In this document: positions 52,604-62,211 of the stretch, in pieces
Numbering within the stretch: the first letter of the stretch is position 1
Layout: each line of letters begins with the position of its first letter
NCBI RefSeq assembly: GCF_000963925.1
Contig: NZ_BAMV01000017.1
Coordinates: 296,010 to 360,009 of the forward strand
Length of the DNA stretch: 64,000 nucleotides
Source of the DNA: Acetobacter cibinongensis
GTDB taxonomy: Bacteria > Pseudomonadota > Alphaproteobacteria > Acetobacterales > Acetobacteraceae
Direction of reading: 5' to 3'
Program-made: the position numbers and the translations under genes
The notes under the pieces: model-generated
What the model was told of the DNA's origin: nothing
Databases searched by the model: none
What the model saw: only the letters and a program-made list of their open reading frames with translations

Positions 52604-54316
52604 ATGATGCGTTGCAAAATCCTTATTTCGTCGCTGGCATTTGCGTCTGTTCTTATGAGTACGGTGGCCCCCGCTGCCATGGCTTCTTCTTCTGATGACG
52701 CACAGCTTCAGGCTCTGCGGCGCGAAATGCAGGAAATGCGTCGCGAAATGCAGGGGCAGATCTCCACACTCAAATCTCGCCTCGCAAAAAGTGAGGCCGC
52801 AACGGCAACGCATCAGCGTGGCGCTTACACGCAGCATGCCTCTTCCGGCCCCGTTCACCGTCACATCGAATCTGGCCCGACTGACCCAAGCGTGCAGTTT
52901 AACGAGCCCGCAACCGGCGCATCACGCATCCATCTGGCAAACGCAGGCACACCCACTTCCGACCGTGGTGATATCACGTCCTGGAAGTCTTTCCGCGCAG
53001 CAACAAAAAGCGATGAAAACGTGCATGTTGGCGGCATGATCATCGGCTTCCCGAAAGGCCGCTTTACGGTGGCTTCTGAAGACGCAGCCTACGGCCTGTC
53101 CATCGGTCTGGCATTCCATCAGGATTTCGGTGGTTTCTTCAACTCCGGGCCACGCGGCAAGGATGCACGCGGCGCGTTTAACAGCTTTACCAGCAACATG
53201 CGTCGCCTGCGTATTCCCTTCACCTTCCGGTACAAAAACTGGGTGGCTGCTGTAACGCCTGACTTTGGTGCCAACCATAACGATGGTTACGTTGGGCTGT
53301 ATGAAGGCAACCTGAACTACACCGGCCTGCACAATACCATTCTGACCGTTGGTTACTTCCAGCCACGCGTGACGGAAGAAGACTCCGAAAGCTCCAACGA
53401 CTTCTTCACGCTTGAACGCCCAAGCATTACGGACATGGTGCGTAACATTGCAGCAGGTGATGCCCGCTTTAGTGTTGGTGCCTTGCATTACGAAAAACGC
53501 TGGTGGATTGCTGGTTACTTCACGGGCCAGGAATGGGGGCATCGTAACGCCTCTGACATGAGCTCCACCTACTATGGTGGTGGTAGCGGCTCGACAATGG
53601 ACAGCCAGACAGGCGGCACCCTGCGTGTTGCTGGCCGCCCCGTTGCGACCAAAGATTGGGATGTCCATATGGGGGCATCTGGTATTTCTGCTTTCCGTCT
53701 GGCGTGTAACTCCACATCCGCCAACAACTGTGCCCGCTCTACCTCTTTTGGTCAGCGTCCAGAGTTTGATATTGGTGAAGCCAACCTGGCGGCTACCGGC
53801 GCTATTGCCGGTGCAAAACAGGTCTGGGCAGCCGGTCCGGAACTGGGTGTGCGTTGGAAACGCCTGATTGTGAAGGGTGAATACTATCACGTTGGCGTAG
53901 AGCGTCAGGGTGCAAACCTGAAGTCTGCTGGCTTCCAAGGTTGGTATGGTTCAGCAGCCTACACGCTGTTTGGCAACCCACGTATGTATAACGAAAAAGA
54001 AGGTGCTTTCGGTGCGCCTGGTGTGCCAGAAGCGCAGGAGTTTGACCCAGCAACCAACCACTGGGGTGCGCTTGAAGTTGTGGGTCATTACAGTGTGATC
54101 GACCTGAACAGCCGCCTGGGCGATGCTTACAAAGCCAATGTTATCCGTGGTGGTCAGCAGACCGTGTGGACCGGTGGTCTTAACTGGTACCCCAACCGCC
54201 ACTTCCGTGTGATGCTTGACTATAGCCACTTCATTGTGTCCCGCAGCGAGCAGGCCACCAATATTGAAGGCCGTACGGGTAACTCCGTTGCAGCCCGTAT
54301 TCAGGCCGGTTTCTGA
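52604..54316 (+). CDS. OprP/OprO-like phosphate porin
   Basis: 570 aa outer-membrane porin. A signal peptide (ending in AAMAS) is followed by a heptad-repeat coiled coil (LQALRREMQEMRREMQ to about residue 65), as in Pseudomonas OprP/OprO trimers, a low-complexity linker, and a long beta barrel with many aromatic strands ending in AARIQAGF. The Pho-box-like array upstream and the pstS neighbour support phosphate or polyphosphate uptake; the pore lysines cannot be judged by eye. Confidence 0.85.
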   Translation: MMRCKILISSLAFASVLMSTVAPAAMASSSDDAQLQALRREMQEMRREMQGQISTLKSRLAKSEAATATHQRGAYTQHASSGPVHRHIESGPTDPSVQFNEPATGASRIHLANAGTPTSDRGDITSWKSFRAATKSDENVHVGGMIIGFPKGRFTVASEDAAYGLSIGLAFHQDFGGFFNSGPRGKDARGAFNSFTSNMRRLRIPFTFRYKNWVAAVTPDFGANHNDGYVGLYEGNLNYTGLHNTILTVGYFQPRVTEEDSESSNDFFTLERPSITDMVRNIAAGDARFSVGALHYEKRWWIAGYFTGQEWGHRNASDMSSTYYGGGSGSTMDSQTGGTLRVAGRPVATKDWDVHMGASGISAFRLACNSTSANNCARSTSFGQRPEFDIGEANLAATGAIAGAKQVWAAGPELGVRWKRLIVKGEYYHVGVERQGANLKSAGFQGWYGSAAYTLFGNPRMYNEKEGAFGAPGVPEAQEFDPATNHWGALEVVGHYSVIDLNSRLGDAYKANVIRGGQQTVWTGGLNWYPNRHFRVMLDYSHFIVSRSEQATNIEGRTGNSVAARIQAGF

Positions 54317-54338
54317 TCTGTCCTAACTATGCAAAGAG

Positions 54339-54365
54339 AAAGGGGCCGCAAGGCCCCTTTTTTTT
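54339..54365 (+). terminator. Terminator of the porin gene
   Basis: Perfect 9-bp stem AAAGGGGCC / GGCCCCTTT with a GCAA tetraloop, followed by TTTTT. The convergent fdhD stop codon lies in the T-run. Confidence 0.93.
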
Positions 54366-55158
54366 ATGCCACGTTTCCAGTGAACAAGAATTGTGCCTGT
54401 GTGCGGGCAAGTGCCACAATCGTCAGGCCAGCCTGCTGTGCCAGACGCAAAGCGCGGGTTGTGGGAGCTGAAATAGCAACCAACGTTGTAAAACCGGCAA
54501 GAATGGCTTTTTGCACCATCTCGTAAGAGCAGCGGCTGGTAATAAGACAAAAACCGTCTGAAAAATTGGCTGAGTTTCGTAACCCCGCCCCAATCAATTT
54601 ATCAAGGGCATTATGGCGGCCCACATCTTCCCGCAAAATTTGCACCCGCCCCTCTGCACAGCACCATGCCGCGCCATGAACCATATGCACCTGTGCATTA
54701 AGGGTTTGATGCTCTGCCAAACTTGCCAGGGCTGTGCGAATGGCAGTTATGGTGATGGGCTGTTTTTGTACCACTTGGGGAAGCTGCGTGTGCAGGCTTT
54801 CAAGGTCTTCGCTGCCGCAAATGCCGCAGCCGGTACGACCGGTCATGGCTCTGCGGGATTGCAGCAGTTTTTTGAAATCTTCTCCCTGAATGGACACATG
54901 CACGGTAATGCCGTCTGACGCAGGGTCAATGCTGATGGACCGTATGGACGATGCATGAGAGACAATGCGTTCTGTTATGGAAAAACCATAGGCATAATCT
55001 TCAATATCTTGATAGGTCGCCATCATGACAGCATACGGGATGGCATTGAAAACAAAGGCAACCGGTGTTTCGTCAGCCAGATTCAGGGCTGTCTCATACT
55101 GTTCTGTTTCAGTCAGTTTTTGAACAGGCCATGTCTGAACAAGAGCGTTATCTGGCAT
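54364..55158 (-). CDS. fdhD: Sulfurtransferase FdhD for formate dehydrogenase
   Basis: Delivers sulfur to the bis-MGD molybdenum cofactor of formate dehydrogenase. 264 aa. The catalytic cysteines are in TGCGICGSED, with GRHNALDKLIG and FCLITSRCSYEMVQKA further on, all typical. The start lies inside the mobA 3' end (11-base overlap), so the two are co-expressed. No formate dehydrogenase gene is in the window. Confidence 0.93.
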   Translation of the reverse strand: MPDNALVQTWPVQKLTETEQYETALNLADETPVAFVFNAIPYAVMMATYQDIEDYAYGFSITERIVSHASSIRSISIDPASDGITVHVSIQGEDFKKLLQSRRAMTGRTGCGICGSEDLESLHTQLPQVVQKQPITITAIRTALASLAEHQTLNAQVHMVHGAAWCCAEGRVQILREDVGRHNALDKLIGAGLRNSANFSDGFCLITSRCSYEMVQKAILAGFTTLVAISAPTTRALRLAQQAGLTIVALARTQAQFLFTGNVA

Positions 55159-55771
55159 GAGCGTGTCTTTCCCGTGCTCTGTTCTGGGCTATCGCATAAT
55201 CTTCAGGCGTATTGATGTTGAAAAAGGGGTCATGGGGGAGGCACGGGAATGCCACCTCCTGCACGTTCAGGGTATCAGCAAAAAGCCGGACCCGTCGTTG
55301 AGAGTCGGTATGGGTTGCCAATAACCAGTCCTGCAACGCCTCAGCGCAACTGACCGGCCAGGAGGCAACCAGATGGTGCCTTTGGCCATTGGACGCCGCA
55401 ACTTTTGTGGGAGGCGAGAGGGCAGAAATCAGAGTTGGGGGGACAAATGGCGTATCGCCGGGTAGTGTCACGAGTGTGTCCATCCCCACATCCCGCGCCC
55501 AGTATAACCCTGCCAGCACACCGGCTAACGGGCCATAGGCGGTATTTGCGTCCGGTAAAACCGGCAAGCCCCACCGCGCGTAGCGCTTTGCGTCTCCATT
55601 GGCGCTGATGGCAAGAGCCGCGCAGTGGGGGGCAATGGTGTACAGCACTGTGTCGAGAACGGTTTTGGTGTTTAAAGGCAGGAGAGGTTTATCGCACCCT
55701 CCCATACGCATGCCTTTGCCACCCGCAAGAATGACGGCTGCAACGCGGGACGGAGGGGAAGAATGTGTCAT
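55148..55771 (-). CDS. mobA: Molybdenum cofactor guanylyltransferase
   Basis: Attaches GMP to molybdopterin to form MGD. 207 aa. The nucleotide loop is ILAGGKGMRMGGCDKPLL and the metal-binding part is TLPGDTPFVP; the C-terminus NINTPEDYA is typical. It precedes and overlaps fdhD by 11 bases, forming a cofactor-maturation pair. Confidence 0.92.
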   Translation of the reverse strand: MTHSSPPSRVAAVILAGGKGMRMGGCDKPLLPLNTKTVLDTVLYTIAPHCAALAISANGDAKRYARWGLPVLPDANTAYGPLAGVLAGLYWARDVGMDTLVTLPGDTPFVPPTLISALSPPTKVAASNGQRHHLVASWPVSCAEALQDWLLATHTDSQRRVRLFADTLNVQEVAFPCLPHDPFFNINTPEDYAIAQNRARERHAHAR

Positions 55772-55835
55772 CCGCTCAAAATCCTTCGCTTACGCAAAAG
55801 ATGCAAGAGGCGGCAGCAAGGCCGTACAAATAGAA

Positions 55836-55871
55836 ACGGCCAGAGAACGGGCTACCCCCCTCTCTGGCCGT
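55836..55871 (-). terminator. Terminator of the glycine-zipper lipoprotein gene
   Basis: Perfect 11-bp stem ACGGCCAGAGA / TCTCTGGCCGT with a 14-base loop, followed on the minus strand by TTTCTATTTG. It lies 24 bases after the lipoprotein gene and 65 bases before mobA. Confidence 0.65.
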
Positions 55872-55894
55872 GTTTTAAAACGGATAAGGCAGAC

Positions 55895-56311
55895 TTAGCG
55901 TGGCAGCACGTTTTTATAAGCAATCATGCACTGCACATAGGCGTTGTCGTACTGGTTTTGCAGGGAGCCCTGCTTGCTGTTGGAGTATAGCCCGCCACCT
56001 GCGGTACCACCCAGTGCGCCAGCACCTGCCCCAATAGCAGCGCCTGCGCCACCGCCAGCAGCAGCACCCAGACCAGCGCCAAGCGCCGTTGTTGCAAGGC
56101 CACCCAGAATAGCGCGGTGGTTCTGTCGCTCAGCCTGACCGCTTACTGCCGTGGCAGCCTGAGAACGGCAGAAATTCTGCTCCTGCGAAAATGTTGCATA
56201 GGACTTGCCCTGAGATGGCAGAACCATGACGCTGGGGCCCATAGGGGTTTCTGCGCACGCGGTCAGCAGAAGGGCAGGAAGCAAAAAAGCGGATGCAGTT
56301 TTCAGTTTCAT
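55895..56311 (-). CDS. Glycine-zipper lipoprotein
   Basis: 138 aa from the ATG at 56311, with AGAAGAG about eight bases upstream. Signal peptide with lipobox LTAC, then a glycine-zipper segment with repeated G-A-G-x pattern (LGAGLGAAAGGGAGAAIGAGAGALGG), as in SlyB/YMGG-type outer-membrane lipoproteins, and two more cysteines (NFCRSQ, VQCMIAYK). Probably an envelope-stress or structural lipoprotein. Single gene with own terminator. Confidence 0.82.
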   Translation of the reverse strand: MKLKTASAFLLPALLLTACAETPMGPSVMVLPSQGKSYATFSQEQNFCRSQAATAVSGQAERQNHRAILGGLATTALGAGLGAAAGGGAGAAIGAGAGALGGTAGGGLYSNSKQGSLQNQYDNAYVQCMIAYKNVLPR

Positions 56312-56547
56312 AGGTTTTTCTCTTCTTATAGCGACCCGATAGCGGATCGCCCTATTGGACCGCACATAAGCACGATGACGCGCTGTCGCGTGAGTTGGCA
56401 ACTGAATAATTATCACATAGGTGCGCAAGTCAACCCACCCACCGGGGAGCATAAGATGGGTCGTTCTGGCCGGGGTTTGTTTCTATCGGCCCATTTGTCC
56501 TTCCACACAGTGTGTCCAAATGGCCTGATGCCCTTAAAATATGGCGG

Positions 56548-57843
56548 CTATAAGGGAGCCGTAGAGGGTTTTGAGGAAAAATGGCTGGTCAGTTCAGCCA
56601 GGCTGCACAGAGCTGTGGGGCATAGGCTACTATGCAGTACCATGGCAGCCCCACCATCCGGGCGTTCTGTGACAGGTGTTGCCATGCGCAGCTGTGCCAG
56701 ACTTTGGTGAAACAGGACAAACCGCACCATGGTTTGCTGGCCGGGTAGGCGCCAGACTTCCAGCCCCAGCGTTGTGTCGGGCGCGGTTGGGTCCGGCTGA
56801 TCTGTAAAGTGCCATTCCAGCCCAAATAGGCTGGCCAGCATATCAAGCGTTGTGTCGTGCCCTGCAAACAAAATGAGACGTGCCGAGGGTGGGACTGTGT
56901 GTGGGGGGGCTGAAGACAGAAGGTCTAGCAAAGTGGGTAGTAGAAGCTGCCCACGGGCTGCGGCAAGTGCTGGCAGACGCCGCAAACGTTGGCTCTGGTA
57001 GGTATGTGCGGGTAAAATTGTTGCCAGAAGATTGGCCTGACCCTGCTGTGCTGTGACCGTGGGCGGTAAGCCCTGTACATATTCCAGCAGCAAGTTTTCC
57101 GCCACAGAAGCAGAAAGCGCCAGACCACCCGTGGCGTGGGGTACTCCTTTTTTCCAGCCGAACTGTGCCGGGGCGGTAAAGCAGGCGGTATGGAGGGTGT
57201 TACACCCCTGGGGCGCAAAAAGGTGCTGCAAGGTTTGCTCTGCGGTATGCACGGCCGGAGGCAACGCCCTAGCATCATCTTTCAGAGAAAGCGCTGTCAG
57301 CGTGCGGGTAATGGCGGCTTGGTCCAGCACAACAAGCCCATTTGCCATCGCATTAAAGAGGGGATCTTTCTTCCCTGCGGGCAGGGAGGCAGGTGCAAGC
57401 ACACACCCTCTGCTCAGCACACGAGCAAAAATTGTGCCAGTTTCCAAGGTGCGTGCGTCAGCGGAATCTGCCCATACAAAAACAGGGCTGGTTGCCGGTG
57501 TGCAATGCGGTTTTCCTAGTGTGGCTAGAAGAGGGGCGTATACCGTGCGCAGAAAAGTGGCCATAAGCGCCAGATTGGTGCGCCCATGTTCTGTCATGGA
57601 GCCGGGAGGTACAGGCCAGGCGGACCATGTCCTGCCTGTTTTAAGCGTCAGGCCTTCCGTGCTTTGGGTCGGGCTGCGGATACCATGCCGTGCAACCAGC
57701 ACAACCCGTTCCAGCACGGCGCCGTCAGGTAAGTCTGTTGCTGCGCAAGCGGATGTGCCGATGGTCAGTGCGGTGGTTCCCGCAACGGCGAGCCGACAGA
57801 GAGTGCCAAGCAGGAGCGCGCTCTGTCTGAGGCGATACAACAT
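56548..57843 (-). CDS. Histidine acid phosphatase (phytase-like), exported
   Basis: 431 aa. The catalytic motif is LVARHGIRSPTQ (RHGxRxP) and the proton donor is FAGHDTTLD (HD motif). An N-terminal hydrophobic segment (about residues 8-35, ending in ACAA) predicts periplasmic export. Likely releases phosphate from glucose 1-phosphate, phytate or similar esters. It starts 16 bases downstream of the CNNM/CBS gene stop, so it is co-transcribed with it and not directly behind a Pho box. Confidence 0.88.
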   Translation of the reverse strand: MLYRLRQSALLLGTLCRLAVAGTTALTIGTSACAATDLPDGAVLERVVLVARHGIRSPTQSTEGLTLKTGRTWSAWPVPPGSMTEHGRTNLALMATFLRTVYAPLLATLGKPHCTPATSPVFVWADSADARTLETGTIFARVLSRGCVLAPASLPAGKKDPLFNAMANGLVVLDQAAITRTLTALSLKDDARALPPAVHTAEQTLQHLFAPQGCNTLHTACFTAPAQFGWKKGVPHATGGLALSASVAENLLLEYVQGLPPTVTAQQGQANLLATILPAHTYQSQRLRRLPALAAARGQLLLPTLLDLLSSAPPHTVPPSARLILFAGHDTTLDMLASLFGLEWHFTDQPDPTAPDTTLGLEVWRLPGQQTMVRFVLFHQSLAQLRMATPVTERPDGGAAMVLHSSLCPTALCSLAELTSHFSSKPSTAPL

Positions 57844-57859
57844 TCAGGACAATCGGGTA

Positions 57860-59179
57860 TCAGGCAAGGCGTGTCACGAGCAACTGGTTGATACGGAAAC
57901 CTTCAACGTCCACAACCTCAAACCGATAGCCGGACTGGTCAACACGGTCTGTTTTGCGGGCCATACGGCGCAGCCGGTGCATGACAAATCCGCCAATGGT
58001 ATCAAACTGGGTGCTGTCAGGCAGTTCGATCAGATGCAACTCCCGCATCACGTCTCCAATGGGGGCGGCGCCATCTATCAGCCAGGAATTTTCATCACGG
58101 CGGACAATGGCCTGTTCCTCAAACGGGTTGGCCAAGCCATCCATCAGAGCGCCCATGATGTCCTTAAAGGTGATCAGACCGACCACAAGTCCGTACTCGC
58201 TCACAATCAGGGCAAAACCAACGCCATGCGTATCAAACTGAGCCAGCGTATCCCACAGGTTCAAGGTTTCTGGCACGGACAGAACATCGCGCCGCATTCT
58301 GAAGATCGGGTTGGGGAGGGTGGCATCGTTGGGGGCTGGGACAATGGACGGGTCCACAACGGAGGCCAGAACGTCCTCTGAGCGGATGGAGCCAATGACC
58401 TTGTCCAGCCCGCCGTTGCAGAGAGGATAACGGGAATAAGGTTTTGCTCTGACCTTTTCATGATTGCTCTGGGCTGTGTCCTGCACATCCAGATAAACAA
58501 TTTCATCCCGTGGGGTCATGGCGGATGTGACGGAGCGGTCCTGCAGGCCCAGAACATTCTCAATCATCTGGTGTTCCTGCTCCAGCAGAACGCCAGATGC
58601 CGTGCCCGCTGCCAAAATGGCCCGTAAGTCTTCAGGCGTGATGGGTTCAACGGCGGATGCAGCCGGAATTTTCAAGGCGCGCAGCACAACGTCTGACACT
58701 TTGGAGAATATCCACACAAAGGGGTACAGCACGTGCAGGGCAAATTTGGGGAACCAGCCAATTGCCAGAGCCACCTTGTCTGGCGCGTTCATGGCAACCC
58801 GTTTGGGCAACAGGTCAGCAAAAAGCACGAACAGGCCAGTTACCAGCACAAAGCTGATGGCGGAGCCCAGCTTGTCCGCCATACCTTGGCTCAGCCCCCA
58901 GGACATCAGCAGGGCTGAGGTGGGGGGAGACAACATTTCCGAGCTGACAATACCGCCCAGAATACCAACGCCGTTCAGGCAGATCTGTAAAACAGTAATG
59001 ACCTGTCCGCTATTGCGGCGGAGGGCCAGAAACGCCTGCGCTCGCTTATCGCCTGCTTCTGCTCGTGAGCGTAGCCTGACCTCCCGCGCGGCAGCGAAGG
59101 AAATCTCGGAAAGAGAAATCAGGATACTGACGGCAATCAGCAGAATAAGGGCGACAATGCCCGTGAGGAACAGGATCAA
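57860..59179 (-). CDS. CNNM/CBS transporter-associated protein (hemolysin family)
   Basis: 439 aa. An N-terminal CNNM (DUF21) membrane domain with about four helices (LISLSEISFAAAREVRLRSRA, NGVGILGGIVSSE, FADLLPKRVAMNAPD), a CBS pair (MTPRDEIVYLD, GLVVGLITFKDIMGALM) and a C-terminal CorC_HlyC domain. The family is linked to magnesium/cobalt efflux. The start is a TTG at 59179, the only one giving the full first helix; no ATG is available nearby. The phosphatase gene follows by 16 bases. Confidence 0.88.
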   Translation of the reverse strand: MILFLTGIVALILLIAVSILISLSEISFAAAREVRLRSRAEAGDKRAQAFLALRRNSGQVITVLQICLNGVGILGGIVSSEMLSPPTSALLMSWGLSQGMADKLGSAISFVLVTGLFVLFADLLPKRVAMNAPDKVALAIGWFPKFALHVLYPFVWIFSKVSDVVLRALKIPAASAVEPITPEDLRAILAAGTASGVLLEQEHQMIENVLGLQDRSVTSAMTPRDEIVYLDVQDTAQSNHEKVRAKPYSRYPLCNGGLDKVIGSIRSEDVLASVVDPSIVPAPNDATLPNPIFRMRRDVLSVPETLNLWDTLAQFDTHGVGFALIVSEYGLVVGLITFKDIMGALMDGLANPFEEQAIVRRDENSWLIDGAAPIGDVMRELHLIELPDSTQFDTIGGFVMHRLRRMARKTDRVDQSGYRFEVVDVEGFRINQLLVTRLA

Positions 59180-59472
59180 GAGAAAGCTCTGGCTAATAGA
59201 AGAAAAACGGAAATGTTCCGTCAGCTATAACTTGTGCTGTGCCTGCCGCCTAGCTTTGTTTACTGCCACCACCCGGAACGGCGCTTTGCGCGCGGCGTTA
59301 CGGGCGGATTATGCTGGTAAAAGCTGGTTTTTCTGCCGTGCCTGCAACAGGAATGTCATGGAGCGCGATATCAGGAAACGTGCTGTTCAATCGCTCGTGT
59401 CTTGCAAGATACGGCGCGTGCCCCTCACATCAGCAGCAGCTTATGCCACGGTGATGAAGAAGGAACCCTTTC

Positions 59473-60465
59473 ATGGTGAATGCTCTGCTTGTTGAAAAAA
59501 CTGCGGCGGGAGACCAGACCGTGCATCTGCGCCCCCTTTCTGAGGCGGAGTTGCCGGAAGGGGATGTGACAGTCCGTGTTGCGTATTCCACCCTGAATTA
59601 TAAAGACGCCCTGGCCCTTACCGGCAAAGCGCCCGTTGTCAGGCGTTTCCCTATGGTGCCGGGGATAGATTTTTCCGGAACGGTAGAGCATTCGGACAAC
59701 CCTGCGTTTAAACCCGGCCAGAAGGTTCTGCTGAATGGGTGGGGCGTAGGGGAAAACCACTGGGGTGGATTGGCGACACAGGCGCGGGTCAGGGGGGAGT
59801 GGCTGCTACCACTACCTGATGCCTTTACGCTCCGGCAGGTCATGGCGCTTGGTACGGCGGGGTACACGGCCATGTTGTGTATCCGCGCCTTACAAAGGCA
59901 GGGCGTTACCCCGCAAAGTGGTGAAATTCTGGTTACAGGGGCCACAGGCGGCGTTGGGAGTGTTGCCATAATGGTGCTGGCCCGTTTGGGCTATGCGGTG
60001 GTTGCTGTAACAGGCCGGATGGAGGAGGCACCATTCCTGAAAGATCTGGGCGCTCATGATGTCATCCCCCGCCAGTATCTGGAAAGCATGACCCGTCCGC
60101 TGGAAAAAGCGCGTTGGGCGGGTGCTATTGATGTGGCGGGCGGAAAATTGCTGGCTGCTGTGTGTGCATCCATTCTGCCATATGGCGTGGTCGCTGCGTG
60201 TGGTCTGGCCGCAGGCATGGACTTTCCTGCAACAATGGCCCCGTTCATTTTAAGAGGCGTAACATTGGTGGGTATAGAAAGTGTGTCCTGCCCAGTGGAG
60301 GAACGCCGTGCCGCGTGGCAGGATCTGGCCGCTTTGGTGGACGTGCAGAAGCTGGACGCCCTGACAACGGAAATTACTTTGGCAGAGGCACCGGAGAAAG
60401 CAGAGGCACTCTTATCAGGAAAAATTAAGGGAAGACTTGTGGTGAAGGTCGAAGGCGGGGTGTGA
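59473..60465 (+). CDS. acuI: AcuI/YhdH-type NADPH:acryloyl-CoA reductase
   Basis: 330 aa zinc-free medium-chain dehydrogenase. The family reduces acryloyl-CoA to propionyl-CoA. N-terminal segment [26 protein letters not shown], the NADPH-binding [21 protein letters not shown], and GIESVSCP are typical. GAAGGAACC before the ATG at 59473 is the ribosome binding site. A single gene, divergent from the CNNM gene, closed by a terminator. Confidence 0.88.
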   Translation: MVNALLVEKTAAGDQTVHLRPLSEAELPEGDVTVRVAYSTLNYKDALALTGKAPVVRRFPMVPGIDFSGTVEHSDNPAFKPGQKVLLNGWGVGENHWGGLATQARVRGEWLLPLPDAFTLRQVMALGTAGYTAMLCIRALQRQGVTPQSGEILVTGATGGVGSVAIMVLARLGYAVVAVTGRMEEAPFLKDLGAHDVIPRQYLESMTRPLEKARWAGAIDVAGGKLLAAVCASILPYGVVAACGLAAGMDFPATMAPFILRGVTLVGIESVSCPVEERRAAWQDLAALVDVQKLDALTTEITLAEAPEKAEALLSGKIKGRLVVKVEGGV

Positions 60466-60542
60466 CTATTTAAAAAAGAGTGGCGGGGGCTCAGGAGTAA
60501 ATATTTTAGAAAATACCATATATAATAAGAATATTTTCAAAT

Positions 60543-60574
60543 AAAAATGCCACCAGAATATGGTGGCATTTTTT
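60543..60574. terminator. Bidirectional terminator after acuI
   Basis: 12-bp stem with AATGCCACC / GGTGGCATT core, 7-base loop, T-runs on both strands (TTTTTT plus, TTTTT minus). It lies between acuI and the convergent lipoprotein gene. Confidence 0.92.
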
Positions 60575-60610
60575 CTGAGATTTAGCCTGAAGTCGAAAAA
60601 TAGTCTGTTT

Positions 60611-61210
60611 TTATTCTTTCCGGGGAATAATAGCAGACTCTGTTGATTTGGGATCCGGGTTGAGTACAACGCCACCAGCCTGAGAAGAATAGGTGGCAGA
60701 GGTGGACTGGTTAGGCGTTTTGGGTGGTTTGAAAGCAGATACTGGCCCAAAGAAGCCACCTGCGGATTTTTTCATTGTGCCTTCTGGCTGTCTTGCACAG
60801 CCACGGGTAATGATGGAGCAAATCCCGTCTTCCCCAATGACCTCATCTGTATTGCCTGTGTAATGTACGTCGGACACACGGTCATGGTCCAGCCGCACAA
60901 CAGCCGTACAGGTTGTGCCAGCCCCGCCGGTAAACTGCAGCAGTGTGGTCACAATATCCCCAATAGGAATAATGGTGGAGCCACCAAAACCGGGCTGTGG
61001 GCGTGAGCCGGTGTAAGTAAAGATCTGGGTTGTATCGTTCAGTTGTTTTGTTGCTGCCGGTACGCCAGCACAGGCCTGAAGGTCATAAGATGTCATCCCG
61101 ATCATCGTCACCTGGGCCTTATGGGCTGCGCGGGAGTCAAAATATCCACATCCACTAAGGCTGAGCACTACAGGTGACAGAGCAAGCAGAGATAGAATGC
61201 GATATTTCAT
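60611..61210 (-). CDS. Lipoprotein of unknown function
   Basis: 199 aa from the ATG at 61210 (MKYRILSLLALSPVVLSLSGCGYF), which gives a proper signal peptide with lipobox LSGC; the open frame reaches back to 61330. The mature part has MTSYDLQACAGVPAATK and ICSIITRGCARQPEG, so further cysteines, and an SmpA/OmlA-like start of a domain about 20 residues after the lipid cysteine (weak). The C-terminal third is proline/serine/threonine-rich. Function unknown. Confidence 0.72.
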   Translation of the reverse strand: MKYRILSLLALSPVVLSLSGCGYFDSRAAHKAQVTMIGMTSYDLQACAGVPAATKQLNDTTQIFTYTGSRPQPGFGGSTIIPIGDIVTTLLQFTGGAGTTCTAVVRLDHDRVSDVHYTGNTDEVIGEDGICSIITRGCARQPEGTMKKSAGGFFGPVSAFKPPKTPNQSTSATYSSQAGGVVLNPDPKSTESAIIPRKE

Positions 61211-61562
61211 TGGTCTGGCGTATCCCACAGTAGCAAATAAGATGGTGCACCCGGTACGGGGGCATGAAGAGCGCAACCTACTGTGTTCTTTCTCGATAAT
61301 GCAAGAGCAGAAAAAGACATAAATGTGCAAATAAACTATGAATATATAATAAACGCAAAATAAATTTAAAAAATTTTACAGACAAGATTTTTCATTTCTT
61401 TTCCATAATGCGAAGGTTTGGGCATTGCGTTCTCTGCGTCCCGTAAGCATCATGCGGGGCATCTTTGGCGCAGCACTGTCCATTGCGGGTTTTCTGTTCA
61501 AGCAAAGAAACTGTGCAGTTTTGTACCTGTAGTGGATAGTCGAGAAGGAGTTTTTACTGACT
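61211..61562. other. Divergent intergenic region with an AT-rich core
   Basis: 352 bases between two divergent lipoprotein genes. The stretch 61316-61400 is strongly AT-rich and probably holds promoter sequences for both. I see no RNA gene, operator or hexamer pair good enough to call. Confidence 0.4.
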
Positions 61563-62105
61563 ATGTCTTTTGCAATCAGCCGGTGGTCCGTAGTGCGTGC
61601 AACCGTTTGTCTGGCTTTGCCTTTGGCCCTGACCGCCTGCTCGGCAGGTAAACCTGAAGCACCACCGCTTCCTGCTCTTGTGAAAACGGTTCCGTTTACA
61701 CCGTTGGATATCAGCTTTGCTCAAAAATTGAATGAGCTGGACCTGACACACACGGCACTGGCAAAACTTGCTAAAACCCATGCGGGCCGCAGCGACCTTG
61801 CAAGCCTGGCTGGCACGATAGAGACAGACCTGACAGCGAATAAGGCCAAACTTGATAAACTGGCCGCAGCACAAACGCTGACACTTGCTGCAAAACCATC
61901 CGCTGCGCATGCAGCGATCATAGCCAAAATGGGTCGTTTGCATGGGGCTGCATTTGACCGGAGTTACAGCCGGGCTATGACGCAGGATTACACGGCATTC
62001 AAGCCGGTTCTTGAACAGACAATTGCAACCTCTAAAAATACGGATCTGGTTGCCTTGGCAAAAGAAATTCAGGAAAAACTGTCTGGCTACCAGACCCAGC
62101 TTTAA
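61563..62105 (+). CDS. DUF4142-family lipoprotein
   Basis: 180 aa. Signal peptide with lipobox LTAC, then a helical DUF4142 domain (ferritin-like fold) containing LDLTHTALAKLAKTHAG, GAAFDRSYSRAMTQDYTAF and a final EIQEKLSGYQTQL. The family is periplasmic, of unknown function. An AAGGAG motif lies 13 bases before the ATG. A terminator follows. Confidence 0.8.
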   Translation: MSFAISRWSVVRATVCLALPLALTACSAGKPEAPPLPALVKTVPFTPLDISFAQKLNELDLTHTALAKLAKTHAGRSDLASLAGTIETDLTANKAKLDKLAAAQTLTLAAKPSAAHAAIIAKMGRLHGAAFDRSYSRAMTQDYTAFKPVLEQTIATSKNTDLVALAKEIQEKLSGYQTQL

Positions 62106-62142
62106 AAAAGCTACGGCCCGGATTGAAAGGGCAGACTGACTC

Positions 62143-62176
62143 AAAAAAGGCTTTCCCTATTCAGGAAAGCCTTTTT
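62143..62176. terminator. Bidirectional terminator, DUF4142 gene / satP
   Basis: Stem AAAAAGGCTTTCC / GGAAAGCCTTTTT with a 7-base loop, T-rich on both strands, between the convergent DUF4142 and satP genes. Confidence 0.92.
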
Positions 62177-62211
62177 CAGCACTGAATTTGTGTGTGTATT
62201 TTGAGGGCGTG

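Noticed and set aside
52922..53938. Long minus-strand frame opposite the porin gene
   Set aside because: Antisense shadow of a beta-barrel gene; no motif or start site.
57053..58381. Long plus-strand frame opposite the phosphatase and CNNM genes
   Set aside because: Crosses the boundary of two certain minus-strand genes and has no recognisable domain.
58518..59495. Plus-strand frame of 325 codons, including a 45-codon ATG frame from 59358
   Set aside because: Most of it is antisense to the CNNM gene. The last 45 codons overlap the acuI start and lack a ribosome binding site, so a leader peptide could not be supported.
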